A DNA stretch of 64,000 nucleotides from Glycomyces paridis (lineage in GTDB: Bacteria; Actinomycetota; Actinomycetes; Mycobacteriales; Micromonosporaceae), in NCBI RefSeq assembly GCF_004912155.1, contig NZ_STGX01000002.1:186968-250967 (forward strand), in the 5' to 3' direction. This document shows positions 17,416-26,562 of the stretch, piece after piece. How positions within the stretch are numbered: the first letter of the stretch is position 1; each line of letters opens with the position of its first letter. The position numbers were made by a program, and so were the translations under genes. The notes under the pieces were generated by a model. The model saw only the letters and a list, made by a program, of their open reading frames with translations. It did not search any database and was not told where the DNA came from.

Positions 17416-18750
17416 CTACTGCGGCCAGGAGGCTTCGATGTCGTCGGCGACCTGCTGGGAGTCCTTGTCGCCGTCCACCCACTGCACGATGCCGGTCCAG
17501 AACGAGGACGCGCCGACCTCGCCGGGCATGAGGTCCGAGCCGTCGAAGCGGACGGTCACGTCCGGGTTGGTGAGGATCTCGGTGGCGAGCACGTTGATCG
17601 GCGTGGTGGCGTTGTTCGGGTCCACGCCCTGGTGGGCGGTGCTCCACGGGCCGGTCTGGAGACGGGCGTTGTGGTAGACCTCGCTGGCGAGGTACTGGCG
17701 GGTGGCCTCGGTGGCGTCGGTGTCGGAGAACGCGGCCACGAACTCGCCGCCGACCAGCATGGTGTTGTCGCCCTCGTTGGTCTCGGGGAACTGGAACGCG
17801 AAGACGTCGCCGTCCTCGGCCACGTTCGTGCCCTCGGGCCACATGGCGCCGTAGAAGGAGGCCATGCGGTAGAAGGCGCAGTCGCCGTCGAGGATCGGCC
17901 AGCCGGCCTCCTGGAAGGCGGTGGCCGAGATGGTGTCGGTGCCGTTGAAGACGTAGTCCTCGTTCAGCAGGACCGAGCCGGCCTTGTCGAAGGCCGAGAC
18001 GATCTCGGGCGAGTTGAACGGGATCTCGTGAGCGACCCACTGGTCGTAGGTGTCAGTGCTCTCGCGCAGGACGATGTCCTCGATCCAGTCCGTGCCCGGC
18101 CAGCCGGTGGCCCCGCCGGACTCGAAGCCGGCGCACCACGGGGTGGTGCCGGACTCGGCGATGGTGTCGGAGAGGGCGATGAGGTCGTCCCAGGTGGTGG
18201 GGACCTCGTAGTTGTTCTCCGAGAAGAAGGTCGGCGAGTACCAGATGAAGGACTTCGCGTTGGACGAGTTCGGGGCCGCGTAGAGCGTGCCGTCGATCGT
18301 GCCGTAGTTGAGCCAGTCCTCGCTCCAGCCCTCGGTCGCCAGGGCGGTGACGTCCTCGGACGCGGGGACGAGGTCGTCCTTGAAGGAGGACATGAGGCCC
18401 GGCTGCGGGAACAGCGCGATGTCGGGGGCGTTGCCGCCGTCGACGCGGACCTTCATGTCGGCCTCGAACTCGCCGGTGCCCTCGTAGGCGATGTCGACGC
18501 CGGTGCAGTCCTCGAAGAACTTCCAGGCGGCCATCATCTCGTCGGCCTCCTGGTCGCGGATGGAGCCGAGGATGGTGACGGTCTCGCCGTCGAAGGAGCC
18601 GAACTGCTCGTAGTTGGCGCAGTCCTTCGCCTCCTCGGGCACCTCGCCGCGCGAGTTGTCCTCGTCCTCGGGTGCGCCGCACGCCGCCGCGGCGAGCGCT
18701 ATGGCACTGACGGCAGCCGTGAGGTAGGAGATTCGTCTGGTCTTGCTCAT
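17416..18750 (-). CDS. Extracellular sugar-binding lipoprotein (AglE-like)
   Basis: A 444-residue solute-binding lipoprotein with lipobox Cys at residue 24 (ALAAAAC). The body resembles alpha-glucoside-binding AglE proteins (segments such as ALFPQPGL, GGATGWPGTDWIEDIVLR, YDQWVAHEIPFN). It would deliver a glucoside to the two permeases downstream. The divergent neighbour is a GH1 beta-glucosidase, so the true ligand could be an alpha- or a beta-glucoside; the sequence does not settle this. Confidence 0.92.
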   Translation of the reverse strand: MSKTRRISYLTAAVSAIALAAAACGAPEDEDNSRGEVPEEAKDCANYEQFGSFDGETVTILGSIRDQEADEMMAAWKFFEDCTGVDIAYEGTGEFEADMKVRVDGGNAPDIALFPQPGLMSSFKDDLVPASEDVTALATEGWSEDWLNYGTIDGTLYAAPNSSNAKSFIWYSPTFFSENNYEVPTTWDDLIALSDTIAESGTTPWCAGFESGGATGWPGTDWIEDIVLRESTDTYDQWVAHEIPFNSPEIVSAFDKAGSVLLNEDYVFNGTDTISATAFQEAGWPILDGDCAFYRMASFYGAMWPEGTNVAEDGDVFAFQFPETNEGDNTMLVGGEFVAAFSDTDATEATRQYLASEVYHNARLQTGPWSTAHQGVDPNNATTPINVLATEILTNPDVTVRFDGSDLMPGEVGASSFWTGIVQWVDGDKDSQQVADDIEASWPQ

Positions 18751-19097
18751 CGGGGTTTCCCTCTCTTCGCAGGTGTTGTACGCCCGGCGAGTCCGACTGC
18801 CTCCCTGTCCCGACCATTCGGGGAACCGCTCTCACCGATTCCACGCCAGGTAGGGACTGCCTCACCCGCCGTTGGGGCGACGCGGCAATCGTGCTCTGAG
18901 TAACACTGGATGTCAAGTCTGCATTGCTGAATCGTTACCGGTTGGCATTGGATCGATATTCGTTCGCACCCAAATTGTGGGAGCGATACCAATGACGTAT
19001 CATTCCGGAGCCCGGCAACTCGTTTCACCCGCGCCGACCGCGCGGGCCCCAACAGCGCGCAGCCGAAAGCGGTGCACAGCCGAGAAAGGTGCCATCC
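18751..19097. promoter_or_regulatory. Divergent promoter region of sugar transporter and beta-glucosidase
   Basis: This 347-base gene-free region separates the binding-protein gene (minus) from the GH1 gene (plus). It is less GC-rich in its centre (18900-19020). At 18978-18991 stands TGGGAGCGATACCA, which matches the 14-base CebR-type LacI-family operator TGGGAGCGCTCCCA at 12 of 14 positions. A LacI-type repressor acting there would control both directions. No lacI-type gene is in the window. Confidence 0.55.
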
Positions 19098-20444
19098 ATG
19101 ACGCAGCTGACCTTCCCCGAGGGCTTCCTGTGGGGGACGGCCACGGCCTCCTACCAGATCGAGGGGGCGGTGAATGAGGACGGGCGGGGCCCCTCCATCT
19201 GGGACACCTTCTCCGACACCCCCGAGAAGACCTGGCGCGGGCAGACCGGCCGCGTGGCCTGCGACCACTACCACCGCCTCGACGAGGACATCGCCCTCAT
19301 GGCCTCCCTGGGCCTGGACACCTACCGGTTCTCCATCGCCTGGCCGCGCATCCAGCCCGACGGCACCGGCCCGGTCAACCCCGCCGGCATCGCCTTCTAC
19401 GACCGCCTGGTCGACAAGCTCGTGGCCGCCGGCATCAAGCCGATGCCCACGCTCTACCACTGGGACCTCCCGCAGTCCTTCGAGGACCGCGGCGGCTGGC
19501 CCGCGCGCGAGACCGCCGAGCGCTTCGGCGAGTACGCCGCGATCGTGGGCGAGCGCCTCGCCGACCGCGTCCACACCTGGTGGACCCTCAACGAGCCGTG
19601 GTGCTCGGCGTTCCTGGGTTACGGCAACGGCCACCACGCCCCCGGCCGCACCGAGCCCGTCGCGGCCCTCACCGCGGCCCACCACCTCAACCTCGCGCAC
19701 GGCCTCGCCGTGCAGGCGCTGCGCGCCGCCGGGGCCGAGCGGGTCTCGATCGCGCTCAACCCGACCCAGGCCCGCGGCGAGGAGGAGGCCGTGCGCATCG
19801 TCGACGGCCTCGCCAACCGCGTCTTCTTCGACCCGATCCTCAAGGGCGAGTACCCCGCCGAGATGATGGAGCGCACCGCGCACCACACCGACTGGTCCTT
19901 CGTGCGGGACGGCGACCTTGAGCAGATCAACCAGCCCATCGACCTGCTCGGCGTCAACTACTACAACCCCACCTGGTTCCGGATCAACGCCGAAGAGCCG
20001 GAGTGGCCGGTGCAGCCGGGCTCGGCCGGGATCGAGGGCTACACCCCCGAGGGCCTGGAGTTCACCGACATGGGCTGGCCGATCGAGCCCTCGGGCCTGA
20101 CCGACCTGCTGGTGCGCCTCCACAAGGAGTACAACGTGCCGACCATGATCACCGAGAACGGCGCGGCGTACCCGACCGGTCCGGGCGCCGACGGCGAGGT
20201 CGACGACGTCGAGCGCGTCGCCTACCTGCGCGGGCACATCGCCGCCGTCCACGACGCGATCGCGGCCGGGGCCGACGTGCGCGGGTACACCGCGTGGTCG
20301 CTCATGGACAACTTCGAGTGGGCCTTCGGCTACGACAAGCGCTTCGGCATCGTCCACGTCGACTACGCGACCCAGAAGCGGACCCCGAAGGCCAGCGCCA
20401 AGTTCTACGCGGGCGTCATCGCCGCCCACGGCCTGGAGCGGTAA
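19098..20444 (+). CDS. GH1 family beta-glucosidase
   Basis: A 448-residue cytosolic glycoside hydrolase family 1 enzyme that releases glucose from beta-glucosides such as cellobiose. The acid/base Glu166 is in TLNEPW and the nucleophile Glu353 is in ITENGA; the family signature [14 protein letters not shown] is at the N-terminus. The ATG at 19098 is chosen because AAAGG stands eight bases upstream; a GTG nine bases earlier would overlap that site. It diverges from the sugar transporter and probably hydrolyses the imported sugar. Confidence 0.95.
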   Translation: MTQLTFPEGFLWGTATASYQIEGAVNEDGRGPSIWDTFSDTPEKTWRGQTGRVACDHYHRLDEDIALMASLGLDTYRFSIAWPRIQPDGTGPVNPAGIAFYDRLVDKLVAAGIKPMPTLYHWDLPQSFEDRGGWPARETAERFGEYAAIVGERLADRVHTWWTLNEPWCSAFLGYGNGHHAPGRTEPVAALTAAHHLNLAHGLAVQALRAAGAERVSIALNPTQARGEEEAVRIVDGLANRVFFDPILKGEYPAEMMERTAHHTDWSFVRDGDLEQINQPIDLLGVNYYNPTWFRINAEEPEWPVQPGSAGIEGYTPEGLEFTDMGWPIEPSGLTDLLVRLHKEYNVPTMITENGAAYPTGPGADGEVDDVERVAYLRGHIAAVHDAIAAGADVRGYTAWSLMDNFEWAFGYDKRFGIVHVDYATQKRTPKASAKFYAGVIAAHGLER

Positions 20445-20457
20445 GCGGCACAAGGAT

Positions 20458-21018
20458 TCAGAGGACGGCCCGGAGCGCGCGCACGGCGCGCTCCGGGTCG
20501 TTCGCCTTCATGACCGCGCCCATGACGGCGACGCCCGCCGCGCCCGCTTCGCGTGCGGCGCGGGCCCGCTCGGGCCCGGTCACGCCGCCGAGGGCGTAGA
20601 CCGGGACGGGGCCGGCGCAGGCCGCAGCGAGGCCGTCGAGCCCGAGGGCGGGGCCGTAGCCGGGTTTGGAGTCGGTGGCCCAGACCGGCGAGTAGGTGCA
20701 GTAGTCGAGGCCGGGGTCGATCGGCTCGCCCGCGTGGACGGAGCGGCCCAGGAGCGCCGGGCGCGGACTGGGGACGGGGAAGCGGGCCGAGAGGTGGGCG
20801 GCGGCGACCGGTCCGGCCGGGTCGGCGATGAGGAGGAGCCCGCCGGAGGCGGCCATCATCGGCCCGAGCGCGGCGGCGAGCGCGAGGCGCTCGGTCCACG
20901 GGAGGTGCTTGTCGCGCAGCAGGAGTGCGAAGGGCCCGCCGCGGAGGGCGAGGGCGACCTGCTCGGTGAGGGGCCGGGCGGCGCCGGGGGCGTCGGTGAC
21001 GACGAGGAGCGGGTGCAT
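20458..21018 (-). CDS. Thiamine phosphate synthase/TenI-like protein
   Basis: A 186-residue TIM-barrel protein of the ThiE/TenI family. Visible are the phosphate-binding end YALGGVTGPERARAAREAGAAGVAVMG, an HAGEPID segment and the barrel strand LLLRDKHLP. ThiE joins thiazole and pyrimidine phosphates, while TenI-like members aromatise the thiazole. The protein is slightly short and has no thiamine gene beside it, so a TenI-like role is as likely. It is convergent with the GH1 gene. Confidence 0.8.
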   Translation of the reverse strand: MHPLLVVTDAPGAARPLTEQVALALRGGPFALLLRDKHLPWTERLALAAALGPMMAASGGLLLIADPAGPVAAAHLSARFPVPSPRPALLGRSVHAGEPIDPGLDYCTYSPVWATDSKPGYGPALGLDGLAAACAGPVPVYALGGVTGPERARAAREAGAAGVAVMGAVMKANDPERAVRALRAVL

Positions 21019-21189
21019 GCGTCAACCGTATTGCCCGTTCGCGGCGGCGCACGGGGGTCGCGTGGAGTGTCCGGAGTGCCTGGAGTCGATTCATGCCCGA
21101 CTGGTCAGTGCTACACCGATTTAACGCTTGTGTATCGGTCCACGTCTCGAACTTGCGTAATTCACGACACAGGTGCGAAACTTCAGGGG

Positions 21190-21972
21190 ATGAACATCGG
21201 CGATCAAATCAACGTGCTGCGCACCGAAGGGGAGCGGATCGCTGTCGCTGGTGGGGAACTCTCGCTCAACGCCGTCGTGCCCACTTGCCCGGGCTGGGTC
21301 GTCAAGGACCTCTTGACCCATATCGGGACCGTCCACCGCTGGGCGGCGGCGATCGTGGGCGAGGCCCTGCCCCACGATCCGCGACGGCGGGACTTCCAGC
21401 GTCTCGTGGGGCCCCTGCCCCACGACGACCTGCTGGTCGACTGGGTCCGCGAGGGCCTCCTGCGACTAGTGTCCACATTGGAGAAAGCCCCGAGCGGCCT
21501 CCAGTGCTGGCAGGTGTTCCCCTCCGAGTCCTCGCGGCGCTTCTGGGTCCGCAGACAGGCCCACGAGACCACCATCCACCGCGTCGACGCCGAACAGGCG
21601 CGCGGCGACGAGATATCACCGGTCGGCCCCGAGTTCGCGGCCGACGGCATCGACGAGCTGCTGCTGGGCTTCCACGGCAGACCGTCGAGCCGCGTGCGCG
21701 CACTGCGCCCGTCGGTGCTCCACATCCATGCCACCGACCTGCCGCCGGGCCGCGGCGACTGGTACATCCACCCCACCGACACGGGCCCGCTCGTGACGTT
21801 CAGCGAGGTCGAGTCCCCGCACTGCGTCATCGAGGGCCCGGTGGAGCTCCTGTACCTGGCGCTGTGGAACCGGCTGCCGTTCGACGACCTCCTGGTCCGC
21901 GGGGACCCGGCACTGCTCCACTTGTGGCGCAATTACTCCGCGGTCCGGTGGGTCGATCCCGTCGACGTCTGA
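21190..21972 (+). CDS. Mycothiol-dependent MDMPI-family enzyme
   Basis: A 260-residue protein with the maleylpyruvate-isomerase/DinB-like N-terminal domain (VPTCPGWVVKDLLTHIGTVHRW). Possible metal ligands are His44 and the HETTIHR segment near residue 118. The family uses mycothiol for isomerase or transferase reactions in Actinobacteria; the substrate is unknown here. The ATG at 21190 follows CAGGGG too closely for a good ribosome site, so an upstream in-frame GTG near 21130 is possible. Confidence 0.83.
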   Translation: MNIGDQINVLRTEGERIAVAGGELSLNAVVPTCPGWVVKDLLTHIGTVHRWAAAIVGEALPHDPRRRDFQRLVGPLPHDDLLVDWVREGLLRLVSTLEKAPSGLQCWQVFPSESSRRFWVRRQAHETTIHRVDAEQARGDEISPVGPEFAADGIDELLLGFHGRPSSRVRALRPSVLHIHATDLPPGRGDWYIHPTDTGPLVTFSEVESPHCVIEGPVELLYLALWNRLPFDDLLVRGDPALLHLWRNYSAVRWVDPVDV

Positions 21973-22098
21973 GCACTGGAGCGCACCAGCGCGAAACCGC
22001 AGGTGATCGAGTGCTCACCGTCCGAGATGTCCGCCGCTCGCGGCGCCGGGGCGCGCTGCTGCGCCCGAACGGCGGACCGGGATCGTAAGCTCACCGAC

Positions 22099-23397
22099 GT
22101 GAACCAGGTCCATCCGAACCACGCTCATGCCGTCCCGAACGACGCCGTGCCCCGCGCCGCGCTGTGGATCCTGGTCCCGGCGGCGGCCGCGACCCTCCTC
22201 GGCCTGCTCCTGCTGTGGCCCCACGACGTCGAGGACACCGCGATCGAGGGCTACGGCACCGAGGTCGACGGGCACGTCCTGTCGGTCCACGAGACCGAGT
22301 GCGAGGCCGCCGACGCCGAGCTCAACGAGCAGCTCCAGGCCACCGTGTGCGGCGACGTCGTCGTCCGCATCACCGAAGGCGACCTCGCCGACCAGGAGAT
22401 CGTGGTCGACATCCCCTCCGGGCCCGGCGCCCCCGTCGTGGCCGCCGGCGACGACGTCATCCTCATCCACACCCCCGACTCGGTCTCGGGCCAGCAGTTC
22501 CACCTCATCGACCACGACAGGTCGAGCGCCCTGTGGGCGCTCGTGATCGCCTTCGCGCTCGCCGTGATCGCCTTCGGGCGGTGGAAGGGCGTGCGGTCCC
22601 TCGCCAGCCTCGCGGTGACCTTCGCGATCGTGCTGCTCTTCATGGTCCCGGCCGTCCTCGACGGCTCCTCCCCCATGCTCGTGGCGACCGTGGGCGCCGC
22701 CGCGATCATGCTCGTCTCGCTCTACCTCGCCCACGGCTGGAACCGGACCACGACCGTGGCGGTCATCGGGACCCTCGCGTCGCTGGTGCTCACCGTGGCG
22801 CTCGCCGAGGCCGCGGTGCGGCTCGCGAAGCTCAACGGGGTCCTCGACGAGAACACCACGAACCTCGCGCTCCAGTACCCCATTGACATGTCCGGGCTGC
22901 TGCTCGCGGGCATCCTCATCGGCGCGCTCGGCGTCATCGACGACGTCACGGTCTCCCAGGCCGCCACCGTGGACGAGGTCGCCAAGGCCAACCCGCGCTG
23001 GGGCGCGCCGCGGCTGTTCAAGTCCGGGATGCGGGTCGGGCGCGACCACCTGACCTCGGTCGTCAACACCCTCGTGCTCGCCTACGCGGGCGCCTCGCTG
23101 CCGCTCCTGGTCCTCATCAGCGCCGCCGACCGGCCCCTGGGGCAGGTGCTCACCAGTCAGACCATCGCCACCGAGATCGTCCGCTCGGTCGCGGGCACGC
23201 TCGGCCTCATCGCCGCCGTGCCGATCACCACCTGGCTCGCCGCGCACCTGGCGCGGCGCAACCCCGAGCCCGCGGCCGAGAAGCCGGAGAAGGCGAAGGC
23301 CCCGGACGCGAAGCAGGCTCGGCCCAAGCCGACCGAGACCGGGGACGACACCTGGGACGGCGACGACTCCCCTTACCCGCCTTCACATCTGAACTAG
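22099..23397 (+). CDS. YibE/F family membrane protein
   Basis: A 432-residue integral membrane protein of the YibE/F family. It has an N-terminal anchor, an extracytoplasmic domain (about 35-130), then about seven membrane segments including the signature GALGVIDDVTVSQAATVDE, and a Lys/Pro-rich C-tail. The biochemical role is not established. The GTG at 22099 lies seven bases after TAAGCT (22086-22091), suggesting a leaderless transcript. Its stop overlaps the stop of the convergent LysR gene by four bases. Confidence 0.85.
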   Translation: MNQVHPNHAHAVPNDAVPRAALWILVPAAAATLLGLLLLWPHDVEDTAIEGYGTEVDGHVLSVHETECEAADAELNEQLQATVCGDVVVRITEGDLADQEIVVDIPSGPGAPVVAAGDDVILIHTPDSVSGQQFHLIDHDRSSALWALVIAFALAVIAFGRWKGVRSLASLAVTFAIVLLFMVPAVLDGSSPMLVATVGAAAIMLVSLYLAHGWNRTTTVAVIGTLASLVLTVALAEAAVRLAKLNGVLDENTTNLALQYPIDMSGLLLAGILIGALGVIDDVTVSQAATVDEVAKANPRWGAPRLFKSGMRVGRDHLTSVVNTLVLAYAGASLPLLVLISAADRPLGQVLTSQTIATEIVRSVAGTLGLIAAVPITTWLAAHLARRNPEPAAEKPEKAKAPDAKQARPKPTETGDDTWDGDDSPYPPSHLN

Positions 23398-24314
23398 AAG
23401 CGCTCCGCGGCGGCCATGAGCCGGCGCGAGGCCTGGTGCAGCGCCTGGAGCACCGTCATCACCGCCGGGCGGCCCGTCGAGGCCGTCCGGTGGACCACGT
23501 AGACCTCGCGGCCCCGCAGCGGCTCGGCCACGCGGCGCACCGCCACGTCCCGCCGCTCGGCCGCGGCCATCCACGGCGCCACCGTCACCCCGAGGCCCTT
23601 GGCGACCAGCGTCAGGATCGTGTCGAGCCCCTCGAACTCCGAGACCGGCGCGCTGATCCCCTCGGCGCGCCACAGCCGGTCCAGGGCCATGCGCGAGGGC
23701 TCGCCCTCCGGCGAGGCGATCCACGACTCCCCCGCGAGAGCGTGCGCCGACAGGACCGTCTGCTCGGCGAGCGGGTGGCGGGTCGGCAGGACCGCCACGA
23801 GCGGGTCGTTCACGAGGTGGTGGAACGTCAGGGTGCCGGAGGTGGCGGGGCGGCGCTGGCCGGACCAGTCGTCGATGAGGGCGAGGTCGATCTCGCCGGA
23901 GCGCACGCGCGCCAGGGACTCGGAGACGGTGAGCTGCTGGCGCAGGACCATCTGGAGTTCGGGGTAGCGGCGCAGGCGGCGCACGATCGGCCCGGCGAGG
24001 GCGACGGCCACGGTGGGGAAGGCGGTGACGATGACGCGGCCGCGCGGTTCGGCGCTCTCGGCGGCGAGGTCGGTCTCGGCGGCGTCGATGGCCTCCAGGA
24101 TGCGGCCGGTGTGCTCGACGAGGCGGCGGCCCGCGTCGGTCAGCTGTGCGGACCTGGCCGTGCGTTCGAGCAGGGCGACGCCGGCCTCCTTCTCCAAGGC
24201 GGCCAACTGCTGCGAGACGGCGGAGGCGGTCTGGGCGGTCGCCACGGCAGTGGCGGATATCGATCCCTGGGCGGCGAATTCGTAGAGAAGGCGCAGGCGG
24301 CGAACATCGAGCAT
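23394..24314 (-). CDS. LysR family transcriptional regulator
   Basis: A 306-residue LysR regulator with an N-terminal winged helix-turn-helix (residues 1-60, RLRLLYEFAAQGSISATAVATAQTAS region) and a two-lobed effector domain (about 90-295). It is divergent from the aminotransferase gene with a 100-base gap, the classical arrangement for a LysR controlling its neighbour. The effector is unknown. Confidence 0.92.
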   Translation of the reverse strand: MLDVRRLRLLYEFAAQGSISATAVATAQTASAVSQQLAALEKEAGVALLERTARSAQLTDAGRRLVEHTGRILEAIDAAETDLAAESAEPRGRVIVTAFPTVAVALAGPIVRRLRRYPELQMVLRQQLTVSESLARVRSGEIDLALIDDWSGQRRPATSGTLTFHHLVNDPLVAVLPTRHPLAEQTVLSAHALAGESWIASPEGEPSRMALDRLWRAEGISAPVSEFEGLDTILTLVAKGLGVTVAPWMAAAERRDVAVRRVAEPLRGREVYVVHRTASTGRPAVMTVLQALHQASRRLMAAAERF

Positions 24315-24414
24315 AAGGAAATCTTACCCTCGGCGAAAGGTAGAAATACTTGCGTTGATGCTCCTTGTCGGGGAGTCTGGGTCCCGTCAGCGACTATCCA
24401 CCGAGGAGTCACCC

Positions 24415-25668
24415 GTGACCGTCTCCGCCACCCTCGCCGCCAATGAGGCCATCGCCGCGCGCCGCGCCGCCGGGCTGGAGGTGCTCGCGCTCGGCTTCGG
24501 CGAGGCCGGCATCCCCGTGCATCCCCTGCTGCGCCAACGGCTCGCGCAGGCCGCCGGCGAGATCGCCTACGGTCCGGTCGCCGGTATCGACGCCGCCCGC
24601 GAGGCCGCCGCCGGATACTGGACCCGCCGCGGCCTGCCGACCGAGGCCGGGCACGTGCTGCTGGGCCCCGGCTCAAAGCCGATCCTCTTCGCGCTCCTGC
24701 ACGCCGTCGGCGGCGACGTGGTGCTCCCCGCCCCCGCGTGGGTCTCCTACGCGGCCCAGTCGCAGCTGCTCGGGCGCGAGCCGATCCGCGTCCCGGTGCC
24801 CGTCGGAGAAGGGGGCGTCCCCGACGCCGAGGCGATGGACGCGGCCGTGCGGGCCGCCCGCGCCGCCGGCCGCGACCCGCGCGTCGTCGTGGTCACCCTG
24901 CCGGACAACCCGACCGGCCGCCTCGCCTCCGAGCGCTCGGTCAAGGCCCTGTGCGAGACCGCCAGGGAGCTCGACCTCCTCATCGTCGCCGACGAGATCT
25001 ACCGCGACCTCGTGTTCGAGGAGGGGCCCTTCCCCTCCCCCGCCGCGTGGGCGCCGGAGCGGACCGTGACGACCACGTCCCTGTCGAAGAACTACGCCCT
25101 CGGCGGCTGGCGGGTCGGCGCCGCGAGGTTCCCGGACTCGCCGATGGGCACGCGACTGCTGGAGTCGGTGCGCGGCACCGCCTCCGAGCTGTGGTCCTCC
25201 ACGCCGATGCCGATGCAGCACGCGGCCGCGTACGCCTGGGGCGACCCGCCGGAGCTCGTCGAGCGGGTCGCCGCGGCGCGGCGCCTGCACGGGTCGGTCG
25301 CCAGGGCCGTGGCCGGGACCTTCGCGAGCGTCGGGTGCACCGTGCCCGCGCCGCAGGGCGGGTTCTACGTGTGGCCGGACTTCGCGCCGCTGCGCGGGGC
25401 GCTCGCCGAGCGGTGGGGCGTCGCCACGAGCGCCGACCTGGCGCGGGTCCTGCTCGACGAGTTCGGGGTGGTGGTCCTGCCGGGCAGCGCCTTCGGCGAC
25501 GACCCGGCCTCGCTGACGCTGCGCGTGGCCGTCACCGGGATCTACGGGGTCTCCGACTCCGAGCGCCTCGCGGCGCTGGTCGCCCCCGAGCCCGCCGCCA
25601 TGCCGTGGATCGCCGAGTCCCTAGAGGGACTGCGGGACAAGCTCGCCGCGCTGGTCGCGGCGCCGTGA
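24415..25668 (+). CDS. Class I/II PLP-dependent aminotransferase
   Basis: A 417-residue fold-type I aminotransferase. The PLP-binding Lys225 is in SLSKNYALGGWRVG, with LPDNPTGR and VADEIYRD as cofactor-pocket motifs. Aspartate/aromatic-type transaminases are the nearest class; the specific amino acid is unclear. The start is GTG at 24415, with GAGGAG six bases upstream; a further in-frame ATG at 24355 lacks this and would add a non-conserved tail. It is probably regulated by the divergent LysR protein. Confidence 0.92.
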   Translation: MTVSATLAANEAIAARRAAGLEVLALGFGEAGIPVHPLLRQRLAQAAGEIAYGPVAGIDAAREAAAGYWTRRGLPTEAGHVLLGPGSKPILFALLHAVGGDVVLPAPAWVSYAAQSQLLGREPIRVPVPVGEGGVPDAEAMDAAVRAARAAGRDPRVVVVTLPDNPTGRLASERSVKALCETARELDLLIVADEIYRDLVFEEGPFPSPAAWAPERTVTTTSLSKNYALGGWRVGAARFPDSPMGTRLLESVRGTASELWSSTPMPMQHAAAYAWGDPPELVERVAAARRLHGSVARAVAGTFASVGCTVPAPQGGFYVWPDFAPLRGALAERWGVATSADLARVLLDEFGVVVLPGSAFGDDPASLTLRVAVTGIYGVSDSERLAALVAPEPAAMPWIAESLEGLRDKLAALVAAP

Positions 25669-25674
25669 TTCCGT

Positions 25675-25709
25675 CCGGGTGCTGCTGAGGCCGATGCAGC
25701 AGCACCCGG
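25675..25709. terminator. Bidirectional hairpin terminator
   Basis: A 13-bp perfect stem (25675-25687 with 25697-25709) lies between the convergent aminotransferase and DUF1707-like genes. Confidence 0.7.
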
Positions 25710-25714
25710 GCGGC

Positions 25715-26062
25715 TCATTTCCACCGCCCGTAGAGGCTGATCGCGGCGTAGACGCACGCGAGGACCGCGATGAGGGCGACGGCGACGAAGAGCGCGCCGA
25801 CGAACCGCTGGACCTCCAGCTCCCTGCCTTCGCGGACCGGGCCGCGCCAGCGGCCGTAGCGCCAGTGGTCGCGGCCGTGGTGGTAGTCGCCGACGTCCTG
25901 CATGAGCGCCTGGAGGTCGGCGAGGCTCTCGGCGCGGCGCGCGAGCTGGCGTCTGAGCCGGTACTCCGGCGCGTCGATCTCGCCGCGCCGCCGGGCCCGC
26001 GCGAGGCGGCCGAGGGCGATGCGCTTGTCGGTCTTGGAGGCCCGCGTTGCGAATGCGTCCAT
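25715..26062 (-). CDS. DUF1707/SHOCT-like small membrane protein
   Basis: A 115-residue protein. Residues 8-55 (IALGRLARARRRGEIDAPEYRLRRQLARRAESLADLQALM region) match the DUF1707/SHOCT pattern of two short helices. A basic-aromatic linker follows, and a membrane helix lies at about 87-110. The ATG at 26062 is preferred because GGGAG stands six bases upstream; the reading frame is open further upstream without a ribosome site. Function unknown. Confidence 0.75.
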   Translation of the reverse strand: MDAFATRASKTDKRIALGRLARARRRGEIDAPEYRLRRQLARRAESLADLQALMQDVGDYHHGRDHWRYGRWRGPVREGRELEVQRFVGALFVAVALIAVLACVYAAISLYGRWK

Positions 26063-26196
26063 GACGTACTCCCACCTGTGCTGACTTTCATCATGACAGA
26101 GATGAAGGCCCTGCGCATTCCCCGTTTTCGCGGATCGTATGCGCCGGAAGCGCACTCGTCACACAGGACGCACCGGCCACATGCGGGGACGGCAGA

Positions 26197-26221
26197 GGGC
26201 CGCGCCGAGGCGGCGCGGCCC
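26197..26221 (-). terminator. Terminator after pterin dehydratase gene
   Basis: A 10-bp perfect stem (26197-26206 with 26212-26221) with a 5-base loop lies immediately downstream of the minus-strand dehydratase gene. Confidence 0.6.
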
Positions 26222-26232
26222 TGCGGATGTCG

Positions 26233-26523
26233 CTAGTCGAGGAGGCCGGTGATCGCCTCGGCGAGGTCGACGTCCTTGTCCGTGACGCGGTTCCCGGCCG
26301 AGTGGGTGGTGGTCGAGACGCGCAGGCGGTTGTAGTGGACGCTCAGGTCGGCGTGGTGGTTGCGCTGCTCGTTGAGGATGCCGACGCCGGTGGCGGCGGC
26401 CAATGCCGCGAAGTGGCCATCGAAGGTCCACTCGCGTTCGAGGCGGTCGCCGGCGTGGGTCCAGCCGGGCAGGTCGGACAGCGCCAGTTCGATCTCGGCG
26501 TCGGTCATGGGTCGGTCGCTCAT
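26233..26523 (-). CDS. 4a-hydroxytetrahydrobiopterin dehydratase
   Basis: A 96-residue PhhB/PCD-family protein that dehydrates 4a-hydroxy-tetrahydropterin to recycle the pterin cofactor. The catalytic residues are visible: His56-His57 in NHHADLSVHYN and His74 in TTTHSAG, followed by VTDKDVDLA. No phenylalanine hydroxylase is nearby; in many bacteria this protein works with molybdopterin or other pterins. It lies 39 bases downstream of the carbonic anhydrase gene and may be co-transcribed. Confidence 0.92.
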   Translation of the reverse strand: MSDRPMTDAEIELALSDLPGWTHAGDRLEREWTFDGHFAALAAATGVGILNEQRNHHADLSVHYNRLRVSTTTHSAGNRVTDKDVDLAEAITGLLD

Positions 26524-26562
26524 GTGTCGATTGTTCCAGCCCCTCGCGACCGCGTCTCGGCC

